NCBI GenBank assembly: GCA_016183765.1
Contig: JACPEA010000011.1
Coordinates: 682,001-746,000 of the forward strand
Source of the DNA: Bacteroidota bacterium
GTDB lineage: Bacteria > Bacteroidota > Bacteroidia > Chitinophagales > Chitinophagaceae
Reading direction: 5' to 3'
DNA: 64,000 nucleotides
Shown here piece after piece: positions 1 to 9,272 of this stretch. Position numbers and translations under genes: made by a program. A model generated the notes under the pieces. The model did no database searches, was not told the origin of the DNA, and saw only the letters and a list, made by a program, of their open reading frames with translations. Positions within the stretch are counted from its first letter, which is position 1. Every line of letters starts with the position of its first letter.

Positions 1-114
1 CCCGACTACCGCGAAAAATTGGATGCTGAATTGAAAGAATTGCATGATAGTGAAATATGGCAGGCAGGAAGGACCGTAAGAAGTTTACGTCCAGAGAACC
101 AGCCAGCAAAATAA
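1..114 (+). CDS. C-terminal fragment of an unidentified protein
   Basis: An open frame enters from the left edge and ends at TAA at 112-114, giving the last 37 residues of a protein. The tail is hydrophilic and charged with no motif I recognise, so no function is assigned. It runs in the same direction as ilvA, and a strong hairpin follows it within about 10 bases, so it is probably the last gene of the upstream transcription unit. Confidence 0.6.
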   Translation, partial: PDYREKLDAELKELHDSEIWQAGRTVRSLRPENQPAK

Positions 115-124
115 CCTGACTTGT

Positions 125-161
125 CCCTGGCGCTTTCTCTTAATAAGAGAAAGCGCCGGGG
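125..161 (+). terminator. 17-bp hairpin between upstream gene and ilvA
   Basis: Bases 125-141 pair with 145-161 in a nearly perfect GC-rich stem (one T-G wobble) with a three-base loop. No T-run follows, so this is not a textbook intrinsic terminator. It could terminate the upstream gene or act in the ilvA leader. It ends immediately before the ATG at 162, which argues that ilvA really starts at the ATG at 180. Confidence 0.5.
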
Positions 162-179
162 ATGAGAAAAAAGACCGAT

Positions 180-1439
180 ATGGATACCCGATCAAGTACC
201 GCAACCCCCACACTGGATTTTGAAAGCGCCAGAAAACGTTTACAGAAGATAGTGAACCGTACCCCGCTTACGTATAACCACAACTTATCGCGCAAATACC
301 AGTGTGATGTTTTCCTGAAACGGGAAGACCTGCAGGTGGTACGATCGTATAAACTTCGTGGAGCCTATAATATGATGAGTAGCCTCCCGCAGGAGCAGTT
401 GCAGAAAGGGGTGGTCTGTGCCAGTGCGGGTAACCATGCGCAAGGTTTTGCCTATAGCTGCAAAAAACTGAATGTGAAAGGGGTGGTATTCATGCCCATC
501 ATTACACCCAACCAGAAAGTGAACCAGACCAAAATGTTCGGAGAGGGCTTTATAGAAGTGGTGCTTACGGGTGATACTTTTGATGATTGCGCTTTTGCGG
601 CCAAAGAATATACACTGGCACATGGGATGACCTTTATCCCGCCATTTGATGACCTGCGTATCATTGAAGGACAGGCAACGGTAGCTATGGAGATCATGGA
701 AGACAGGTCGGATATTGATTATGTATTTGTGCCGGTTGGCGGCGGCGGATTGGCTGCGGGTATTGGCGCTTATTTCAAAACATTTTCTCCCAGAACAAAG
801 ATCATCGGCCTGGAACCCGAGGGTGCACCATCTATGTCTGAAGCCTTAAAAGCCGGACATCCTGTTACGATCGAGAATATTGAACGTTTTGTAGACGGCG
901 CTGCCGTGCAACGTGTGGGAGATATCACTTTCGATATCTGTAAAGATGTGCTGGACGATATGCACCTGGTACCGGAAGGTAAAGTCTGTACCACCATCCT
1001 GCAGTTGTACAACGAAGACGCGATCGTGGTAGAACCGGCCGGGGTATTATCCATAGCCGCATTGGATGATTACGCTGATGCGATCAAAGGGAAAACCATC
1101 GTTTGTGTGGTAAGCGGCAGTAACAACGATATCGACCGCATGCAGGAGATCAAGGAGCGTTCACTGCAGTACGAAGGACTGAAGCATTATTTCCTGATCC
1201 GTTTTGCCCAGCGGCCGGGTGCTTTAAAAGAGTTTGTAAACCATGTACTCGGTCCCGGTGATGACATTACCCGTTTTGAATATATGCAGAAACATAATAA
1301 AGAAACCGGCCCTGCATTGGTAGGCATAGAGCTGAAGTCGAAACATGATTATGAAACACTGTTGGAAAACCTGAACCGTTATCATATCAACTATACTGAG
1401 TTGAAGCAGAATGATAATTTGTTCGGTTATCTCGTATAA
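180..1439 (+). CDS. ilvA: Threonine dehydratase (threonine ammonia-lyase), biosynthetic
   Basis: PLP enzyme converting threonine to 2-oxobutanoate and ammonia, the first committed step of isoleucine synthesis, in the cytoplasm. The PLP lysine lies in SYKLRGAYN (about residue 58). The phosphate-binding loop GGGGLAAG is near the middle, and SGSNND follows. A C-terminal domain of roughly 85 residues resembles the ACT-like regulatory domain of the short (about 420 aa) IlvA class, so isoleucine feedback is likely. The ATG at 180 is preferred because an in-frame ATG at 162 abuts the hairpin at 125-161. It lies directly upstream of thrA-thrB-thrC, so substrate production and use are encoded together. 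Confidence 0.93.
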   Translation: MDTRSSTATPTLDFESARKRLQKIVNRTPLTYNHNLSRKYQCDVFLKREDLQVVRSYKLRGAYNMMSSLPQEQLQKGVVCASAGNHAQGFAYSCKKLNVKGVVFMPIITPNQKVNQTKMFGEGFIEVVLTGDTFDDCAFAAKEYTLAHGMTFIPPFDDLRIIEGQATVAMEIMEDRSDIDYVFVPVGGGGLAAGIGAYFKTFSPRTKIIGLEPEGAPSMSEALKAGHPVTIENIERFVDGAAVQRVGDITFDICKDVLDDMHLVPEGKVCTTILQLYNEDAIVVEPAGVLSIAALDDYADAIKGKTIVCVVSGSNNDIDRMQEIKERSLQYEGLKHYFLIRFAQRPGALKEFVNHVLGPGDDITRFEYMQKHNKETGPALVGIELKSKHDYETLLENLNRYHINYTELKQNDNLFGYLV

Positions 1440-1505
1440 TGAACATATTTTTTAATTATCTTAGATCACGCTTAGCAAAAGATGCCATTACAGCAGTTAC
1501 ATATC

Positions 1506-1568
1506 ATGTCCGCCATAGCAACAGCCCCGCTGTTCGCAACTGCTATTATTACCATTACAACCCTGTAA
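1506..1568 (+). CDS. thrL: Threonine/isoleucine-rich leader peptide upstream of thrA
   Basis: A short frame ATG(1506)-TAA(1566) encodes 20 residues, MSAIATAPLFATAIITITTL. The C-terminal half is packed with Thr and Ile codons (six Thr and four Ile overall). It sits 105 bp before thrA and is followed by overlapping inverted repeats. This is the architecture of a threonine-operon attenuator, in which ribosome stalling at Thr/Ile codons reports charged tRNA levels. An in-frame ATG at 1482 would lengthen it to 28 residues. The identification rests on composition and position, not homology. Confidence 0.75.
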   Translation: MSAIATAPLFATAIITITTL

Positions 1569-1640
1569 GGGGTTATACAGTATCATATCATCTTCGGGCT
1601 GTTATAGCTGTTCTTCCCAGGGGAACCAGTATCCTATTTT
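1520..1640 (+). promoter_or_regulatory. Putative thr operon attenuator region
   Basis: Within and after the leader peptide, AACAGC(CC) at 1520-1527 can pair with GCTGTT at 1529-1534, with GGGCTGTT at 1596-1603, or with GCTGTT at 1607-1612. These pairings exclude each other. AACCC overlapping the leader stop codon can also pair with GGGTT just after it. A weak stem (1614-1617 with 1622-1625) precedes TATCCTATTTTC, which could be the terminator element. The exact terminator fold is uncertain. Confidence 0.45.
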
Positions 1641-1673
1641 CAAAACATTTATTCAAGCAACAAGTATCCAGAT

Positions 1674-4118
1674 ATGCAGGTATTAAAATTTGGCGGTAGC
1701 TCTGTAGCCAATTCAGTAAACATCAACAGGGTAGTCAGTATTGTACAGTCTTCCATACAGAAAGAAGCTACGATTCTTGTAGTGTCTGCACTGGGAGGCA
1801 TTACGGACAACCTGTTACATGCCGGTGAACTGGCTTCGCATGCAGATGAAGCCTATAAACAGTTATTGAAAGAGATGGAAAACCGCCACCTCGATACTGT
1901 GCGTGAACTCCTGCCCATACAACAGCAGAGCGCAACACTCAGCCTGCTAAAACAACAGTTCAATGAACTGGAAGGGATCTGCGATGGCGTATTCCTGCTC
2001 GGTGAATTATCTGCGCGCACCAAAGACCGTATCGTAAGTTATGGAGAGCTATTGTCTTCCATGATGATCTCGGCAAAGTTCCAGTCGCTCGGAGTGAACC
2101 AACATTGGCTCGATTCACGCAAACTGATCATTACCAATTCCAGCCACGGCAATGCAGTGGTGGATTTTGTGCAGACAGAGAAAAATATCCAGGATTATCT
2201 CAAGATTAATCCACATCAACTATATATAGCACCGGGATTTATTTCAAGTGATACCCATGGAAATACCACTACGCTGGGTCGTGGCGGTTCCGATTATACC
2301 GGTGCTATCTATGCAGCTGCCGTACAGGCCAGCGCGCTGGAGATCTGGACAGATGTGAGCGGTATGATGACCGCCGATCCCAGGCTGGTGCAGAATGCCA
2401 GACCCATCCAGCGCATCTCTTACCAGGAAGCCATGGAGTTGTCGCATTTCGGCGCCAAGATCATTTACCCGCCTACCATACAACCGGTGATGAAAAAACA
2501 GATCCCCGTTTGGGTGAAGAATACATTTGCGCCGGACGACTTCGGAACATTGGTAGAGCATGAATCGGCCGTTACGCCCGATAGTTTTATCCGCGGTATT
2601 TCCAGTATCAACCGCATCAGCCTGTTAAGCCTGGAAGGAAGCGGAATGGTCGGCATTCCCGGTTTCTCCAAACGTTTGTTCGAGGCATTGGCACTGGAAA
2701 AAGTGAATGTGATCCTGATCACCCAAAGCTCTTCAGAACATTCGATCTGTGTGGGTATCAACGAAGCTGATACCGACAAGGCGAAACGTGCTATCGACCA
2801 CGCGTTTGACCACGAGATCCGTTCCGGAAAAGTAGATCCGCTGAAAGTAGAAACAGGGCAATCTATCGTGGCACTGGTAGGCGAACAGATGAAGAGTCAC
2901 CCCGGCATCAGCGGTAAAATGTTCGGTGTGCTGGGCAGGAACGGCATCAATGTAAGGGCCATTGCCCAGGGTTCATCCGAAAAGAACATATCGGCGGTAT
3001 TATCTTCCGCTGATGTTAAAAAAGCGATCAATGTATTACACGAAGAGTTTTTCGAAACCACTTATAAACAATTGAACGTATTCATTGCCGGAACCGGTAA
3101 TGTGGGAGGTAAACTCATAGGGCAGATCCAGAAACAATTCAAATACCTGCAGGATCATCTGCGCCTGCAGATCCAGATCACGGGCTTGGCCAACAGCAAG
3201 CGTATCCTGATCAACGAAGAAGGGGTGAACCTGGCCGACTGGAAACAGGACCTGCAGCAGGCGCAACAGGGCAATATCCATGACTTTGTACAACAGATCA
3301 TCCAAAAGAATTTACGCAACAGTGTATTCGTGGATGTTACCGCTAATGCGGAAGTGGCATCTGTGTATGGGTCTTTGCTGGAGAAAAGTATTTCTGTGGT
3401 GGCCTGTAATAAAATTGCTGCTTCGTCATCGTATGCGTCGTATAAGAAATTGAAATCATTATCGCGCGAGTACAATACTTCTTTCCTGTTCGAAACCAAT
3501 GTGGGCGCAGGTCTGCCGGTGATCGGCACTTTGAACGATCTCTTACGCAGCGGCGACCAGGTGAACCGGATACAGGCCGTATTGTCCGGCACGCTCAATT
3601 TCGTATTCAACCACTATGATGCCACACGCCCGTTTGCGCAGGTGGTACGCAAGGCACAGGAAGAAGGGTATACAGAGCCGGATCCGAGGCTTGACCTGGG
3701 TGGCACCGATGTGATGCGTAAGATCATGATCCTGGCCAGGGAAGCCGGTCAGCAACTGGAGATGGAAGATATCAGCAACGAATACTTCTTGCCCGCCTCC
3801 TGCTTTGAAGGAAGTGTGGAAGATTTCTATGCAGAAATGGAAAAACAGGAAGCCCATTTCCAGGCCCTTTATCAGGCAGCTGCCAATAAGAATTGCAAAC
3901 TCAAATTCGTGGCACAATATGAGAACGGAAAAGCATCGGTAGGATTACAGCACATACCTGCGGATTCTGATTTCTATCACCTGTACGGTAAAGACAACCT
4001 CGTCTTGTTCTACACAGAGCGGTATCCCGAACAGCCGTTGGTGATCAAAGGTGCCGGCGCCGGCGCCGATGTAACGGCGAGTGGTGTGTTTGCCGATATC
4101 ATCCGGGTAGCGAGATGA
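1674..4118 (+). CDS. thrA: Bifunctional aspartate kinase / homoserine dehydrogenase I
   Basis: Fusion enzyme of 814 aa catalysing the first (aspartate to aspartyl phosphate) and third (semialdehyde to homoserine) steps toward threonine. The N-terminal kinase domain opens with KFGGSS and contains GRGGSDYTG and WTDVSGMMTADPR. Two ACT domains follow at about 310-460 (allosteric threonine sensing). The NAD(P)-dependent homoserine dehydrogenase begins near 465 with IAGTGNVGG and includes NKIAA. Length matches the enterobacterial ThrA/MetL class. It is the first gene of thrABC, preceded by the leader peptide at 1506-1568. Confidence 0.96.
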   Translation: MQVLKFGGSSVANSVNINRVVSIVQSSIQKEATILVVSALGGITDNLLHAGELASHADEAYKQLLKEMENRHLDTVRELLPIQQQSATLSLLKQQFNELEGICDGVFLLGELSARTKDRIVSYGELLSSMMISAKFQSLGVNQHWLDSRKLIITNSSHGNAVVDFVQTEKNIQDYLKINPHQLYIAPGFISSDTHGNTTTLGRGGSDYTGAIYAAAVQASALEIWTDVSGMMTADPRLVQNARPIQRISYQEAMELSHFGAKIIYPPTIQPVMKKQIPVWVKNTFAPDDFGTLVEHESAVTPDSFIRGISSINRISLLSLEGSGMVGIPGFSKRLFEALALEKVNVILITQSSSEHSICVGINEADTDKAKRAIDHAFDHEIRSGKVDPLKVETGQSIVALVGEQMKSHPGISGKMFGVLGRNGINVRAIAQGSSEKNISAVLSSADVKKAINVLHEEFFETTYKQLNVFIAGTGNVGGKLIGQIQKQFKYLQDHLRLQIQITGLANSKRILINEEGVNLADWKQDLQQAQQGNIHDFVQQIIQKNLRNSVFVDVTANAEVASVYGSLLEKSISVVACNKIAASSSYASYKKLKSLSREYNTSFLFETNVGAGLPVIGTLNDLLRSGDQVNRIQAVLSGTLNFVFNHYDATRPFAQVVRKAQEEGYTEPDPRLDLGGTDVMRKIMILAREAGQQLEMEDISNEYFLPASCFEGSVEDFYAEMEKQEAHFQALYQAAANKNCKLKFVAQYENGKASVGLQHIPADSDFYHLYGKDNLVLFYTERYPEQPLVIKGAGAGADVTASGVFADIIRVAR

Positions 4119-4176
4119 GGAACCTGTTTCACAGGCCAGCTTTTTGGCGTTGACCGGTGAAACAAAAAAGATTCAT

Positions 4177-5154
4177 ATGAGACTGTTTTGCAGCAATACA
4201 TTTTTTTATTCCCCTTTCGGTAACGAGGGTGGTGAGATCATAACGGTACATGCACCGGCAACGGTTGCCAATATGGTCTGCGGTTTTGATGTGCTCGGTT
4301 TTGCGGTGAATGAACCGTACGATGAGATGCATATCCGCTTTTCCGATAAACCCGGTGTATCCATCGTCAACCTGGATGCATATGACCTGCCCACCCAACC
4401 CGAATTGAATGTGGCCGGAGCAGCTTTGCTGGCCATGCTGGAAGAAATACCGGAACCGACCGGTTTCGAGCTGGCTATCTGTAAACATATCAAACCCGGC
4501 AGTGGTGTGGGTTCCAGCGCAGCAAGTTCTGCGGGCGCTGTGGTTGCCGCCAATCGTTTACTGAACGATCGTTTCAGCAAACAGGACCTGGTTCGTTTTG
4601 CGATGAATGGAGAGAAAGTGGCATCGGGCGTCAAACACGCCGATAATATTGCACCCTGCATTTACGGGGGCGTAACACTGATCCGATCCATCTTTCCGCT
4701 GGATATTGTCCCACTCAGCGTGCCGGAATTATATGTGACCATTGTACATCCCCAGATAGAAGTAAGAACGGCAGATGCGCGCGGTATCTTAAAACAGCAG
4801 GTACTGCTGAAAGACGCGATTCGCCAGTGGGGTAATATTGCTGGCCTGGTAGCAGGCTTGTTGCAAAAAGATTATGATCTCATTGGACGTTCCCTGGAAG
4901 ATGTGTTGATCGAACCGGTCAGAAGTATCCTGATCCCTGGTTTTGACAATATTAAAAAGAACAGTCGCGAAGCCGGCGCACTGGGAGGCGGCATCTCAGG
5001 CAGCGGTCCTTCCATTTTCATGCTGAGCAAAGACGAAGCTACCGCCAAAGAGGTGCAGGCACAAATGCATGCTGTGTACGAGAAGCTATCACTCGATCAC
5101 CATACCTATGTCACTACGATCAATTGCACCGGTGTACGTTTCATTGATCAGTAA
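4177..5154 (+). CDS. thrB: Homoserine kinase
   Basis: GHMP-family kinase phosphorylating homoserine to O-phosphohomoserine. The sequence shows the N-terminal APATVANMVCGFDVLG segment, the ATP loop PGSGVGSSAASSAG and the C-terminal glycine-rich motif GGGISGSGPS. The conserved core only begins about 22 residues after the ATG at 4177. A TTG at 4144 would add 11 more residues, so the ATG is preferred; no in-frame ATG lies closer to the core. It sits 58 bp after thrA and 29 bp before thrC. Confidence 0.93.
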   Translation: MRLFCSNTFFYSPFGNEGGEIITVHAPATVANMVCGFDVLGFAVNEPYDEMHIRFSDKPGVSIVNLDAYDLPTQPELNVAGAALLAMLEEIPEPTGFELAICKHIKPGSGVGSSAASSAGAVVAANRLLNDRFSKQDLVRFAMNGEKVASGVKHADNIAPCIYGGVTLIRSIFPLDIVPLSVPELYVTIVHPQIEVRTADARGILKQQVLLKDAIRQWGNIAGLVAGLLQKDYDLIGRSLEDVLIEPVRSILIPGFDNIKKNSREAGALGGGISGSGPSIFMLSKDEATAKEVQAQMHAVYEKLSLDHHTYVTTINCTGVRFIDQ

Positions 5155-5183
5155 TATTCACCCTTCACCATTGTCCATTTACT

Positions 5184-6482
5184 ATGCATTACTACAGTCT
5201 CAATAAACAAGCGCCCAATGTCAGTTTCCGTGAAGCCACCATCCAGGGACAGGCTCCGGATAAAGGATTGTATTTCCCCGAAACCATTCCAACGGTAGAC
5301 CCGCTGATCATCAAAAATTGTAACGATTATACCCGGGAAGAACTGGCCATGCTGGTGATGCAACCTTATGTGGGCGATACCATTGATGAGAAAAGCCTGT
5401 TCCGTATCGTTTCTGAAACCATCGGGTTCGATTTTCCGCTGGTGAAAGTGAATGAACAGATCTCTTCGCTGGAACTGTTTCATGGACCTACCCTGGCTTT
5501 CAAGGATGTAGGGGCACGTTTCATGAGCCGCTGCCTGGGTTATTTTTCGCAACAGGCAACAGGCAAGGTTACTGTACTGGTAGCCACTTCGGGTGATACC
5601 GGCGGCGCCGTGGCCAATGGTTTTTTGGGTGTGGAAGGTGTGGAAGTGGTGATCCTCTATCCTTCGGGTAAAGTGAGTCCCGTGCAGGAATTACAGTTGA
5701 CCACCTGCGGACAAAATATCAAAGCGCTGGAAGTATCAGGTAGTTTTGATGATTGCCAGGCCATGGTGAAAGATGCATTCATGGATACTGATCTGAATAA
5801 GGCATTACAGCTTACATCCGCCAATTCCATCAATGTGGCGCGTTGGCTGCCGCAACAGTTATATTATTTCTTTGCCTACCAGCAATGGCAGGATAAGGAA
5901 CAAGCCCCTGTGATCGCTGTACCGAGCGGTAATTTTGGCAATATCTGTGCAGGTTTGCTGGCACATATCAGTGGTTTGCCGGTAAAACATTTTATAGCTG
6001 CCTGCAATGTGAACGATGCAGTGCCCGAGTACCTGCGTACCGGTAATTATGCAGCTAAAACAGCCGTACCCACTATCTCCAATGCCATGGATGTGGGCAG
6101 TCCCAGTAATTTCATCCGCATCATGGAACTGTTTGGCAATAAATATGAAACGATCCGGGAAAAGATCTCCGGTTATACGGTTACCGATGAGACCACCCGT
6201 CAGACCATTGCCGATGTGTACCACCAGTATGGGTACATCCTTGATCCGCACGGCGCCGTTGCATACCATGCTTTGCAGGAATACCTGTCCGGGCATCCCC
6301 GGGAGGCAGGATTCATTCTGGAGACCGCACACCCGGTCAAGTTCCCTGATACGGTAGAAGCTATGATCGGGAAAAAGATCGAAGTGCCGGCATCAGCGCA
6401 GCACCTGTTCGGGTTAGAGAAGAAGAGTATCTCCATGAAAGCCTCTTTTGCTGATTTGAAGGAATGGTTGCTGAACGGATAG
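5184..6482 (+). CDS. thrC: Threonine synthase
   Basis: PLP enzyme of 432 aa converting O-phosphohomoserine to threonine and phosphate, the last step of the pathway. The PLP lysine is in GPTLAFKDVG (K107) and the phosphate-binding loop is SGDTGGAVANG. Length and the full-length N-terminal domain fit the class typical of enterobacteria and Bacteroidota. It closes the thrABC run. A gap of about 100 bp containing a repeat follows. Confidence 0.95.
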   Translation: MHYYSLNKQAPNVSFREATIQGQAPDKGLYFPETIPTVDPLIIKNCNDYTREELAMLVMQPYVGDTIDEKSLFRIVSETIGFDFPLVKVNEQISSLELFHGPTLAFKDVGARFMSRCLGYFSQQATGKVTVLVATSGDTGGAVANGFLGVEGVEVVILYPSGKVSPVQELQLTTCGQNIKALEVSGSFDDCQAMVKDAFMDTDLNKALQLTSANSINVARWLPQQLYYFFAYQQWQDKEQAPVIAVPSGNFGNICAGLLAHISGLPVKHFIAACNVNDAVPEYLRTGNYAAKTAVPTISNAMDVGSPSNFIRIMELFGNKYETIREKISGYTVTDETTRQTIADVYHQYGYILDPHGAVAYHALQEYLSGHPREAGFILETAHPVKFPDTVEAMIGKKIEVPASAQHLFGLEKKSISMKASFADLKEWLLNG

Positions 6483-6520
6483 GCTGAGAGCTTGAAGACA
6501 ATCTACCGTGCGTGATTTTT

Positions 6521-6560
6521 TTCACCGCGGAGGCGGGGAGAGCGGGGAGGTGGCGCAGAG
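6521..6560. repeat. Family A GC-rich intergenic repeat (copy 1)
   Basis: The sequence TTCACCGCGGAG followed by GGGGAGAGCGGGGAGG and GCGCAGAG matches, in the same or opposite orientation, stretches at 8331-8370, 20697-20737, 21512-21611 and 22859-22949. It fills the thrC to GH43 gap. No coding role is apparent. Confidence 0.6.
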
Positions 6561-6580
6561 AATAATAGTACATTTATTAT

Positions 6581-8326
6581 ATGAAACTACGTTTTGCTTT
6601 TTGCCTGGTTGTACTGGTGGCGATGGTCCATGCAGTGAACGCCCAACAGAAGACCTACTGTAATCCGATCAATGTAGATTATGGGTATTGTCCCATCCCC
6701 AATTTTGTGGAGCAGGGAAAACACCGGGCAACAGCCGATCCGGTGATTACCCTGTTCAAGGGTAACTATTACCTGTTCTCCACCAACCAGTGGGGTTACT
6801 GGTGGAGTCCTGATATGCTGAACTGGCATTTCGTATCGCGTAAATTCCTCAAACCCTGGCACAAAGTATATGATGAGTTGTGTGCGCCCGCCACACTGGT
6901 ACTGGGCGACACTTTACTGGTGATCGGCTCCACCCATGAAAAGAATTTCCCATTGTGGATGAGCACCAACCCGCAGAAAGACGAGTGGAAAGAAGCGGTG
7001 GACTCCTTCCAGGCCGGAGCCTGGGATCCCGGATTTTTTGTGGATGATGACAAACGCGTATACCTGTATTGGGGGTCCAGCAATTTCTATCCGATCTACG
7101 GACAGGAAATAGACCGTAAGACCCTGCAACCCATCGGTGAGAAAAAAGAACTGATCCGCCTGAACGATACTGTACACGGCTGGGAGCGTTTTGGCGAGCA
7201 TAACGATAACACTTTCCTTAAACCTTTTATGGAAGGAGCCTGGGTAAACAAACACAACGGTAAATACTACCTGCAATATGGCGCTCCCGGCACTGAATTC
7301 AGTGGTTATGGTGATGGGGTGTATGTGTCTGATAAACCCATGGGACCATTCACCTATCAATCGCATAATCCCTTCTCGTACAAACCGGGCGGGTTTGCCC
7401 GTGGTGCAGGACATGGTGCTACCTACCAGGACCCATACAACCAGTGGTGGCATGTGTCCACGATCGTGATCGGCTCAAAGAATAATTTTGAAAGACGCAT
7501 CGGTATCTGGCCAGCACAGTTTGATAAGGACGGGATCCTATCCGCTAACACAGCATTTGGTGATTACCCGCATTATCTTCCCTCCGCAACAGCAGATCAT
7601 AGCCATTCACAGTTCACCGGATGGATGCTGCTGAATTACCAGAAGCCGGTGAAAGTATCTTCTACCCTGGGAGCATTTGCAGCGAACCTGGCAGTGGATG
7701 AAGATATTAAGACCTACTGGAGCGCTGCTACGGCTGATAAAGGGGAATGGATCCAGACGGATCTCGGGGCGATATCCGCCGTGCATGCCGTGCAGATCAA
7801 CTATGCCGACCAGGACGTGACACTGATGGGTAAATCCACTACCACCTATCATCAATACAAACTGTACAGCTCAGTGGATGGCATTAACTGGAAACTGCTG
7901 GTAGATAAAAGCCAGAACAAGACCGATGTGCCGCACGAGTACCTGGAACTGTTGAAACCCATACAAACCCGTTACCTGAAACTGGAGAATATACATATGC
8001 CCACAGGGAAATTTGCCATCAGCGGCCTCCGGGTATTTGGAAAAGGTGGGGGAGCCGTACCGGATCAAGTGAAACATTTTGTGGTACTTCGCGGAGACAG
8101 CGAACGCCGGAACAGCTGGCTCAAATGGGAAGTGAACCCCACAGCAACCGGTTATACCATCTACACCGGAACGGCACCAGACAAATTGTATACCAGCATC
8201 ATGGTATACGGCAAGAATGAATACTATTTCTCCGCCATGGAAAAAGATCAGCCCTATTATTTCCAGATAGAGCCTTTTAATGAGAATGGCGTAGGCAAGA
8301 GAACCGCAATCGCCAAAGTTGAGTAA
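6581..8326 (+). CDS. Secreted GH43-like glycoside hydrolase with discoidin-type and Fn3-like domains
   Basis: 581 aa with a Sec signal peptide (residues 1-21, cleaved near VNAQ). A five-bladed-propeller GH43-like catalytic domain spans roughly 35-330. Candidate acidic residues are Asp in ADPVI, Asp in AGAWDPGFF and Glu in FMEGAWV, the usual base / pKa-modulator / acid arrangement. A beta-sandwich of F5/8 type C (discoidin) character covers about 350-490. The last 85 residues look like a fibronectin III-type fold. It probably releases arabinose or xylose residues from plant polysaccharide outside the cell or in the periplasm; substrate cannot be read from sequence. It stands alone, without SusC/SusD partners here. 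Confidence 0.85.
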   Translation: MKLRFAFCLVVLVAMVHAVNAQQKTYCNPINVDYGYCPIPNFVEQGKHRATADPVITLFKGNYYLFSTNQWGYWWSPDMLNWHFVSRKFLKPWHKVYDELCAPATLVLGDTLLVIGSTHEKNFPLWMSTNPQKDEWKEAVDSFQAGAWDPGFFVDDDKRVYLYWGSSNFYPIYGQEIDRKTLQPIGEKKELIRLNDTVHGWERFGEHNDNTFLKPFMEGAWVNKHNGKYYLQYGAPGTEFSGYGDGVYVSDKPMGPFTYQSHNPFSYKPGGFARGAGHGATYQDPYNQWWHVSTIVIGSKNNFERRIGIWPAQFDKDGILSANTAFGDYPHYLPSATADHSHSQFTGWMLLNYQKPVKVSSTLGAFAANLAVDEDIKTYWSAATADKGEWIQTDLGAISAVHAVQINYADQDVTLMGKSTTTYHQYKLYSSVDGINWKLLVDKSQNKTDVPHEYLELLKPIQTRYLKLENIHMPTGKFAISGLRVFGKGGGAVPDQVKHFVVLRGDSERRNSWLKWEVNPTATGYTIYTGTAPDKLYTSIMVYGKNEYYFSAMEKDQPYYFQIEPFNENGVGKRTAIAKVE

Positions 8327-8330
8327 ACCT

Positions 8331-8425
8331 CTGCGAACCTCCCTGCTCTCTCCGGCTCTGCGGTGAATGGTCAATCGTGAGTCGTGAATTGTGAGTAGGA
8401 AGTTGGCAATAGCGAATGGTCAATG
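8331..8425. repeat. Family A repeat copy joined to family B repeat
   Basis: Directly after the GH43 stop codon, 8331-8370 is an inverted-orientation family A copy (CCTCTGCGAACCTCCCTGCT, then GCGGTGAATGG). It runs into a stretch built of GTGAATTGTGAGT-like words (8371-8425), related to 17183-17233. From 8426 to 8606 one frame reads 38 codons ending at 8545 without recognisable homology, possibly a gene remnant; I assign nothing further there. Confidence 0.5.
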
Positions 8426-8606
8426 GGTACCCGCCAAGTACAAAAGCTCAACTTTTTGATTCCATGGTGGATTATATGGATTATGGCAAACTGCATCATG
8501 AAGCAATACGGGATATTGCAGCTGGCATTGGCTCCGAATAAATTAGTGCATCCAGATTGGGTAGGTGAATCAGATTTTTTGGGATCTTTACAGACAATTC
8601 ATTCAG

Positions 8607-9185
8607 ATGTACGAATTATTCTTCCGTAAGTTCAATGAAAAGATCTCTCTTACAGAGGAAGAAGAGACGCTGGTAAAACAGTATCTGACGCCGAAGAAAC
8701 TACGCAAAAAGCAATACCTGCTGCAGGAAGGAGACATCTGTAAGTCCATAGCATTTGTTGAAAAAGGAGCATTAAGGGCATACTCGGTGGATGAAAAAGG
8801 CAATGAACACATCATCCAGTTTGGCCTGGAAGGATGGCTGATCTCAGACCTCTATAGCTTTCTTTCCAATGAACCTGCCACTTACAATATTGATGCTATT
8901 GAAGACGCCGAACTGGTACTCATAAGCAAGTCGGCTCACGAAGAATTATTAAGGAAACTGCCCAAATATGAAACTTTTACCAGGCTGAATATTACCGGTG
9001 CATACCTTGCCATGCAGAAAAGATTAACCTCTATCATTAGTTCAACGCTGGAAGAGCGATACATGGGCTTTATCAATCTCTATCCCAATATCGTACAACG
9101 GGTACCCCAACACATGATAGCTTCCTATATGGGCCTCACCCCGGAAACCCTGAGTCGGGTTCGTCAAAAAATGATTCGCAAATAA
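8607..9185 (+). CDS. Crp/Fnr-family transcriptional regulator
   Basis: 192 aa. An N-terminal cyclic-nucleotide-binding-like beta-roll (about 20-120, with EGD and the turn EKGALRAYS) is followed by a dimer helix and a short C-terminal helix-turn-helix (MIASYMGLTPETLSRVRQKM). Only one cysteine lies in the sensor domain, so an FNR-type FeS cluster is unlikely. ATG 8607 is preferred over a GTG at 8565. It lies 112 bp before a palindrome and the redox operon at 9298, and is the best candidate regulator of that operon. Confidence 0.88.
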   Translation: MYELFFRKFNEKISLTEEEETLVKQYLTPKKLRKKQYLLQEGDICKSIAFVEKGALRAYSVDEKGNEHIIQFGLEGWLISDLYSFLSNEPATYNIDAIEDAELVLISKSAHEELLRKLPKYETFTRLNITGAYLAMQKRLTSIISSTLEERYMGFINLYPNIVQRVPQHMIASYMGLTPETLSRVRQKMIRK

Positions 9186-9211
9186 CTCAGAATCAGTTAT
9201 TTACATTTTTT

Positions 9212-9227
9212 ATTGATTTTCGTCAAT
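9212..9227. promoter_or_regulatory. Crp/Fnr-type palindrome upstream of redox operon
   Basis: ATTGA at 9212-9216 and TCAAT at 9223-9227 form an inverted repeat with a six-base spacer, giving the classical TTGA-N6-TCAA geometry of Crp/Fnr sites. Its centre lies about 57 bases upstream of the -7 box at 9273, compatible with activation from an upstream site. The adjacent regulator gene (8607-9185) makes it a likely target. Confidence 0.6.
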
Positions 9228-9272
9228 GCCATTTCTTGTCCGAACGCAATGGAACCAGGCATCGCTGTGAGG

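Noticed and set aside
1439-1699. 86-codon frame between ilvA and thrA
   Set aside because: It overlaps the ilvA stop and thrA start, has no protein-like features, and the same DNA is better explained by the shorter Thr/Ile-rich leader peptide in another frame.
8423-8629. 68-codon frame before the Crp-type regulator
   Set aside because: It overlaps the regulator start, reads through repeat-derived sequence, and a different frame there looks slightly more protein-like without homology.
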